Source of the DNA: Nissolia schottii
Lineage: Eukaryota > Streptophyta > Magnoliopsida > Fabales > Fabaceae
Length of the DNA stretch: 64,000 nt
Assembly (NCBI GenBank): GCA_003254905.1
Contig: QANU01047900.1
Span: 304,894 to 368,893 of the forward strand
Direction of reading: 5' to 3'
A program made the translations under genes and the position numbers. The notes below the pieces were generated by a model. It was not told the DNA's origin and made no database searches. It saw only the letters and a program-made list of their open reading frames with translations. Shown here piece after piece: positions 58,416 to 64,000 of the stretch (position 1 is its first letter; the number at the start of each line of letters is the position of its first letter).

Positions 58416-59674
58416 CCGGAAACAGAGCACCTTTAATTTTTGTGTGTGTGTGTGTGTTCCTCTATGCTTTAATAGTGCTCCACTTTTCCTAATCGAAAAC
58501 CGAGGACGCTGTAGCAGTACCAACAAAGACACGTGTTGTCAGAAGCGTTAAGAAAAGATGGAAGTTGCAGTAATTCTGGGAAGGAATCCCGCTTAATGCT
58601 CTGAAAGCATATGTATGTGTATGAATAGTATTGTATTGTATTCTAGAAGAATTAACGCTATATGTATGTGGGGGAGCAGAGGAGCTGTGGAAGATAGTTT
58701 TGGTACCAATGGCCGCGAAATTATTCCAGAACCGGTTTATGTGGGATTGGAACAAGGGGTAGAAGTGACAATGAACAAAAATGAAAAGAAAGGAAGGACA
58801 ACGCACAACAAAGTTGCAAATAGAAACATCCGCCTAATTAATAATAATCATAATAATAATAATAATAATAATAATGCTTTTTTTTACTAAAACATTTGTA
58901 ACTTCCTAAAACAGAGGGATGTGGGGTTACTGTGGGTTGGAGGGGGGGGGGGTTGTATGGTATGCTAGCGAAGAAAGAATTCAACTAATGGAAGGAAGGA
59001 GGATTAAGTCTTTTTCCAGGCAGGAGATTTACTATCTCACAGTAATCAAAACAATCCCGAGAGGCTAAGCTTTACCAGGAAAATCACAGCTTTCCAATGC
59101 TCTTGAAAACAGTCAAGCTATGCTTATCAATAAAACTGACAGTGTGGCAGAGTGCAGACATATAGAATAGGAGATATTTTTATATAACTCGTGTGTAAAA
59201 GATTCATTATTTACATGTTTATATAAAAATTTCTCAGCCTTGATTTGATGCTAATCCTAGCTATCATTTTTAGGCGAGAATAAATAAAATCATGCTGGAT
59301 TTGGGGGCTAAAGGCTAAATTAACTACCACTTAATTCTAGCTCCTACTCATACATACTTAAAAAAAATATTGTTAGTTAAATCACTTAAAAAATATAAAT
59401 TTTTTGTCACTTCTCTCACAACACATCACAATAATCTATAATGATAAGTTTTAAAATAACTATTCATGTTATTTTTCTTAATTTAAACCATCCAATTGCA
59501 TACATAGAGCAATCATATTTATTCATTTCATCTCTCAATCATTCAATAGTATTTAACTTGCAATAATTGTCAAATTAAAGTTAACATATAATTTTAAAAA
59601 ACAATAAATAATTTTGATAATAATATAAACATATTTATAATATAATATTATTGTCATAAATTTTATTAATATTA
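58416..59674. other. TAR2 5' flank and promoter region
   Basis: Holds the leader and promoter of TAR2, read leftward. Contains an (AAT)n microsatellite at 58840-58875 and a G-run near 58941-58953. No recognisable core promoter could be fixed. Confidence 0.45.
58439..58458. repeat. (GT/CA)n repeat just upstream of the TAR2 start
   Basis: Nine to ten GT units on plus, (CA)n on the coding strand, 24 bases 5' of the chosen ATG. Read in frame it would encode THTHT. It sits in the probable leader. Confidence 0.85.
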
Positions 59675-59705
59675 NNNNNNNNACCCCCCCCCCCCCCCCC
59701 CCCCC
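59675..59705. other. N gap followed by 22-base C run
   Basis: Eight Ns (59675-59682), an A, then C at 59684-59705 and a CA-rich stretch. Probably an unresolved homopolymer or sequencing drop-out. Confidence 0.95.
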
Positions 59706-59949
59706 AACACACACACGCACGCTCTTCAATTCCTCTTTGTCTGAGTTGTGTAATAACAATTAACAAGAATTGCAATTTTGGCCATTCTCCATGTAAGAAT
59801 CTTGTGTTTTTCCTAAACATGGAGACCCCAAATCGCCTTCCATAGTGATTGAAACCCTTAGAGATCTTTAAAACATTCATAGCTAGGAGTATTAGCATTG
59901 ATTTTTTTTTTATATTGAATAGAGTCATCCCAAGCTAATTTATAGGCTG

Positions 59950-61230
59950 ATTTGATCGAGAACATCCCCACTCTACCCACAAACCAATTATAGCAATCCT
60001 AGCTATCTATCAAAATTACTCAACAGAATCTTCAAAATCTCCTTGACCAGCTCTTGCATGATCACCTTATCCAAGATTTATCTATTCCACCTTCTTGTCT
60101 CAGTATTAATTAATTGGTCCAAGGTATGGAAGTTAAAAGCCTCAAAATCCAAAGGGTCCGCCTACAGCTTGCCCCAAATTGGAACGCATTGATCATACCA
60201 GATATATATCTCCTTGTCATTCCGCCCCCTCTTACGCGAGCCTTTTCTCATCACCTTCTTACCTTCACAAATACTCTTCCATGTAAATGATGGTTGTGAT
60301 CCAAGTTCGGCACTCAAAAAATCACCATCAGGAAAGTATTTTGCCTTAAGCACCCTTGCTACTAGAGAATCGAGATTAGACAACATCCTCCACGCTTGCA
60401 TAGCTAACATAGCTAAGTTAAAGGTGTATAAATCAAGAAATTCTAGCCCTCGACAATTTTTGGCCAACACAACTTTTCCCAAGCAACCCAATGAATTTTC
60501 CTATTATCTAAATTAGCTCCCTACCTGAACCTAGCCATCATTCTATTAAGATCATCACAGAGAGACTTGTGAATCTTAAACACCCCCATTGAATTAGTAG
60601 GGATAGCCTACAACATTGCCTTGATTCATATTTTCTTACCTTCCATAGAGAGCAATCTCTCCTTCCACCTTTGAATTCTCTTCTCAACTCAGTATTTTAA
60701 TGATTGGAAAGCTTGATTTCTATACCTCCCAACCGTAGTTGGTAAGCCCAAATATTTCTCCTCAAAGCCACTTATTGGATATGGCATATATCGAGAAGGA
60801 TCTCCCTTGTGCTCTATAAAACCTTGGGGTTGAAAGTGACTGACAACTTATCAAAATTAATTTTCTAGCCCAAAGTTTTGTCACAACTATCTAATATCTC
60901 CATAATTGTAGACATATCACCTTCATTAGCTCGGGAGAAAAGAAGATTATCATTGATGAAGAAAAGATACGAGATCAGAAGAGCATTCCTACACACTCGA
61001 ATCCTTAAAAAAAAAACCCTTCACTTCGGTGGTATATAACATGGAAGAAAGAGCCTCTGTGCACATAATAAACAAATACGATAGCATCTAGTGGAGTCCA
61101 CGTTCAAGAGTAAAAAAATCACTTGGGAAGCCATTAACCAAACTGAGTAAGACACCATGCACACACATTGGAGAATCTGAGAGACCCAGAGCTCATGAAA
61201 TCCTATCAATAAGAAAAGAGTAATATAGAA
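59950..61230 (-). pseudogene. L1-type LINE ORF2 remnant (reverse transcriptase and downstream region)
   Basis: On the minus strand, broken frames give RT-like pieces: VSYSVWLMAS/LVNGFPS near 61150, YLFIMC(T)EALSS-like near 61060 and FINDNLLFSRANEGD near 60930 (a changed F-x-DD box). A longer intact stretch at 60491-60162 reads KNCRGLEFLDLYTFNLAML, ARVLKAKYFPDGDFL, PSFTWKSI, typical of the region between RT and the zinc-binding part in plant LINEs. Multiple stops and frameshifts, so inactive. Confidence 0.82.
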
Positions 61231-62880
61231 TGGCTGACATTATTAAAGGAGAAAGCTATGATGCTCTGCTAAGTTCATGTATCATGCACCTTGTGTCATA
61301 TAGTGAACCATTTATATTTAGCCACACTTTTGAAATGTGGTTAAATACATTTCAAAAGTATGACTAAATACATCTATAATTTCATCATCATCTGACACAT
61401 ATCCATCTTCCCTTACCACATCTATAGTGTTGCTAGCTTCTGCCACATCAACTACCATCATTGTCACGTTCTTAATCACTCCTATTTATTTATGAGTTCA
61501 CATACAAATCAAAACCACAGTGGCATCACCAGACCCAAAAAATCAATACTCTAACTCACTCACTGTTAAATCATCATTACTGAAATATGGTCGGTGCTTG
61601 GATTGGTGACAGTGGCATCAAGCTTTCTCTGCTCATTGTCTTGTCAAACCTATCACTAGCAAACTGCAAACAAAACCAAACAATTTGTACTTGTCTTTGT
61701 CATAACTCAGACGTCATGAATGGCCCTCAAAGGACTAGTTCCTTTGTGGATGCCTCTAAACATGCTAAAAGGTGAGCATGCATGAGATATAACTAAATTA
61801 ACTGTATTTTCATAAACTAGTTTTCTGTACAAGTGAAAATATAGTAATTTTTCTACATGCACAATTGAATACAAATCCTACTACTAATCATAATGTCTGA
61901 AAGCCCTATTGGTGAGCCACTAGAGCAACTATAACTGAATGTAACTAAGGGCGCTGAATACTCAACTACGAAGTGGATCTAACCACTGACTCAGAGATTG
62001 GTATTGCCACTACATTCAGTTACAATCAATCGAACTAAGGAATTTATTTGAGAATTCTGTGTGTATATATAGAGAGAGAGAGATATATACCAAAACAAAG
62101 TATGTCAGTTCCACAGATTACAGGGTTTATCATATAATGATCAATCACACAACAAATATATTAATAATTGATTATTATGCACACTCAAGGCGATGATGTG
62201 ACTAAAGACTAACATGTACATACGTACATTATTCGTTAATTTATCATTCTTGTACTATAATATATGGTTCTGCTAAATTAGTAGTCTATGTAAAAGAATG
62301 ATAAAAGTGTACCTAGACATTTTTGGACAGCATAAATATAGGTAATTACTTATTAACATGACCTTACATTTTTTATTACACAAGGAACTCAGTTAATTGC
62401 TCTAGGGTTTAGGGTTTGGGTTATTATCAGCAAATTTTAACCTTAGTGACGAATTTATCCTTCGATAATGGTGACTATGTCTTTAAATATGAGATTCTTC
62501 TCTTCTTCCTCACTTTTCACTATTCTCTCTACTTTCTCCCTCGTCCCTCCCCCACCACCCTTGCCACAACTCTGTTCCCACCCCCTACCGCCATCCTTGC
62601 CACACCATCGTCCCTTCCCCTGCCACCATCCCCACCCCACCACCCACGCCACACCTCTATTCCTACCCCTTGTTGTTGTCCCCGCCACACCACCATCCCC
62701 TCCCCTGTCGTTGTCCCTGGCCTACCGTCCCTCCCTTATTGCCACCACTGCTCCAGCCACGTCAGGGCTAGCCACTATCGTCGTCGCTACCTCTACTGCC
62801 GTTTGCCACTTTTTCCACCATCACACTAGCCACCATTATGAGTATGTTATTGTCTTTTATTTGATTTTGACTGAACTAGA
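61231..62880. other. Gene-free region with low-complexity C-rich tract
   Basis: 62540-62820 is CCACC/CCCC-rich and yields long Pro/Ser/His-rich frames in three readings, which is a composition effect. A small hairpin (GCCACACTTTTGAAATG...CATTTCAAAAGTATG, 61321-61367) is visible. No recognised gene. Confidence 0.45.
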
Positions 62881-62899
62881 TTGATTAAACTGGATTTAT

Positions 62900-63130
62900 T
62901 TGAGATTGTTATTTGTGTTAGATTTATGTGAAGTTGAATATATTACAGATTTGTGTTAGATGTATGTTAAGTTGAATATATTTATGATTTGTGTTAGATT
63001 TATGTGAAGTTGAATATATTTAGGATTTTTTGTTAGGATTTGAGTTAGATTTAATTGAAGTTGAATATATTTAGGATTTGTGTTAGATATATGTTAAGTT
63101 GAATATATTGGATTTGTGTTAGGGTTTAGA
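62900..63130 (+). repeat. Minisatellite, ~46-bp unit
   Basis: About five imperfect units of GATTTGTGTTAGATTTATG followed by (T)GAAGTTGAATATATT. They differ by point changes and a small expansion in the third and fourth units. Confidence 0.85.
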
Positions 63131-63499
63131 ATTTTAGTATATTTAAGAGTATGATTATAGTGAGTATGAATATTTTATTAACTTGCATTTTATGTTTTCT
63201 TTTAGGAAATGGTTGACAAAAGTCAGTCTCCACATCCACCTTCAGAGGCACCTCCCATACCATCATGACCATCGTTTGTAGAATGATCTCAAATGCTGAA
63301 TTTCTCTCCTAGAAAAGATTTAGTGTCTATATGCGCATGGAGAGAATTGTTCTCCATCAGGAGATGGTCCGCCATTATCAAATTAGAATTTTGTAGTTCT
63401 AGGGTTCTAGTGTGGATTTGTCAGAAGACGACTAAGTATTAATTAATTATTTTATATATTTCAATATAATTTTTAGCATTTTGACTTTTAATTTTAATA

Positions 63500-63660
63500 T
63501 TTTTGGGAATTTTTTTGTGGATATATCAGTCGGTAACTTTCTCTCCAACATTGTTTTTGAGCCTTGTTATTGGTGGATATATATTTATAGCAAATTATCG
63601 GTATATTCTTTATTGGTCGGTAAATAGTTGCCGATAAGCTCATTACCGTTGGACAGTGTA
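63500..63660. other. TCGGTA/CCGATA motif cluster
   Basis: TCGGTAAC, TCGGTATA, TCGGTAAA, CCGATAAG and TTACCG occur within 130 bases in both orientations, as in subterminal regions of DNA transposons. No terminal CACTA motif is visible. Confidence 0.35.
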
Positions 63661-64000
63661 CCAGAGGGGTACTCTTCGGTTCCTGGAGCTCCGTGGATGC
63701 CTCGGACGGGTGGGTACCTGCAAGGACTCCGATGTCAAAGTCAGTGGAGGTTGGAGATGGATACGTAAATATGAGGGTCAGAGTTTCTGGTTTTACCTGG
63801 GTGGCTGCTCTTGTCTATATACCTATTGAGCGCCAGTGATGGGCCTCAGATTCCGTGGACATATTGCCTTATTTGCTCCGTGGTCAACGTGGGTGACGGG
63901 AGATGATTGTTGGGGATAGGTGAGATGCGCGGGTCGTGAGTGGCTCCTCTGAGGGACGGGCCTCCAAGGTAGGTTCCGCGGGTCGGGGTTGATCCTTCTG
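63661..64000 (+). mobile_element. Possible LTR-retrotransposon fragment (runs off the window)
   Basis: A sudden change to GC-rich, noncoding DNA. The phrase GGTACCTGCAAGGACTCCGA and following GTCAAAGTCAGTGGAGG resemble gypsy-type LTRs of legumes as I remember them. No LTR end, primer site or frame is in the window, so this is tentative. Confidence 0.35.

Noticed and set aside
62416-62884. 137-138 aa Pro/Ser/His-rich frames
   Set aside because: Low-complexity C-rich DNA open in several frames at once. No conserved motif.

Overview
The window is plant nuclear DNA from a dicot, most likely a papilionoid legume. The coding genes have typical plant GT-AG introns, the intergenic DNA is very AT-rich, and it is crowded with plant-type mobile elements (Ty1/copia, L1-type LINE, hAT, CACTA, SINE, foldback and MITE elements). 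The species call is inference from the general look of the repeats; no marker in the window fixes it. Single N characters (29646, 30650, 57660), an N run (59675-59682) and a 22-base C run show a draft assembly.

Layout. 0.4-2.9 kb: decayed copia polyprotein with its 3' LTR. 4.1-8.0 kb: six-exon class I histone deacetylase of the HDA6 type (469 aa). 8.6-9.6 kb: intronless, probably plastid-targeted SAM-dependent methyltransferase/spermidine-synthase-like protein. 9.6-19.8 kb: gene-free, with foldback elements and a TRIM-like mini-retrotransposon. 19.9-21.4 kb: LOB-type LBD transcription factor with a probable 5'UTR intron. 21.4-37.0 kb: no convincing gene; several inverted-repeat elements, a LINE 3' end, a tRNA-derived SINE, and a 1,003-bp segment present twice in direct orientation. 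37.3-37.9 kb: oleosin with seed-type promoter motifs. 38-45 kb: CACTA ends, copia LTR remnant and hAT transposase remnant. 45.4-46.0 kb (minus): single-exon type I MADS gene. 48.6-58.4 kb (minus): five-exon tryptophan aminotransferase-related gene of the TAR2 type, with a 6.7-kb first intron full of repeats and one GC-AG intron. 59.7-61.2 kb (minus): LINE reverse-transcriptase remnant. 61.2-64 kb: low-complexity DNA, a minisatellite, and a GC-richer, possibly LTR-derived end.

How the genes relate. They are separate eukaryotic transcription units, not an operon. The trio HDA6 - methyltransferase - LOB is collinear with what I recall of Arabidopsis chromosome 5 (At5g63110, At5g63100, At5g63090), which supports the three identities. 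The others act in lipid-body coating (oleosin), probably female gametophyte or endosperm transcription (type I MADS) and auxin biosynthesis (TAR2).

I found no clear undescribed biological system. The most unusual points are the exact 1-kb duplication delimited by single Ns, elements nested inside palindromic elements, the obligatory GC-AG intron in TAR2, and a ~0.43-kb element built like a TRIM.
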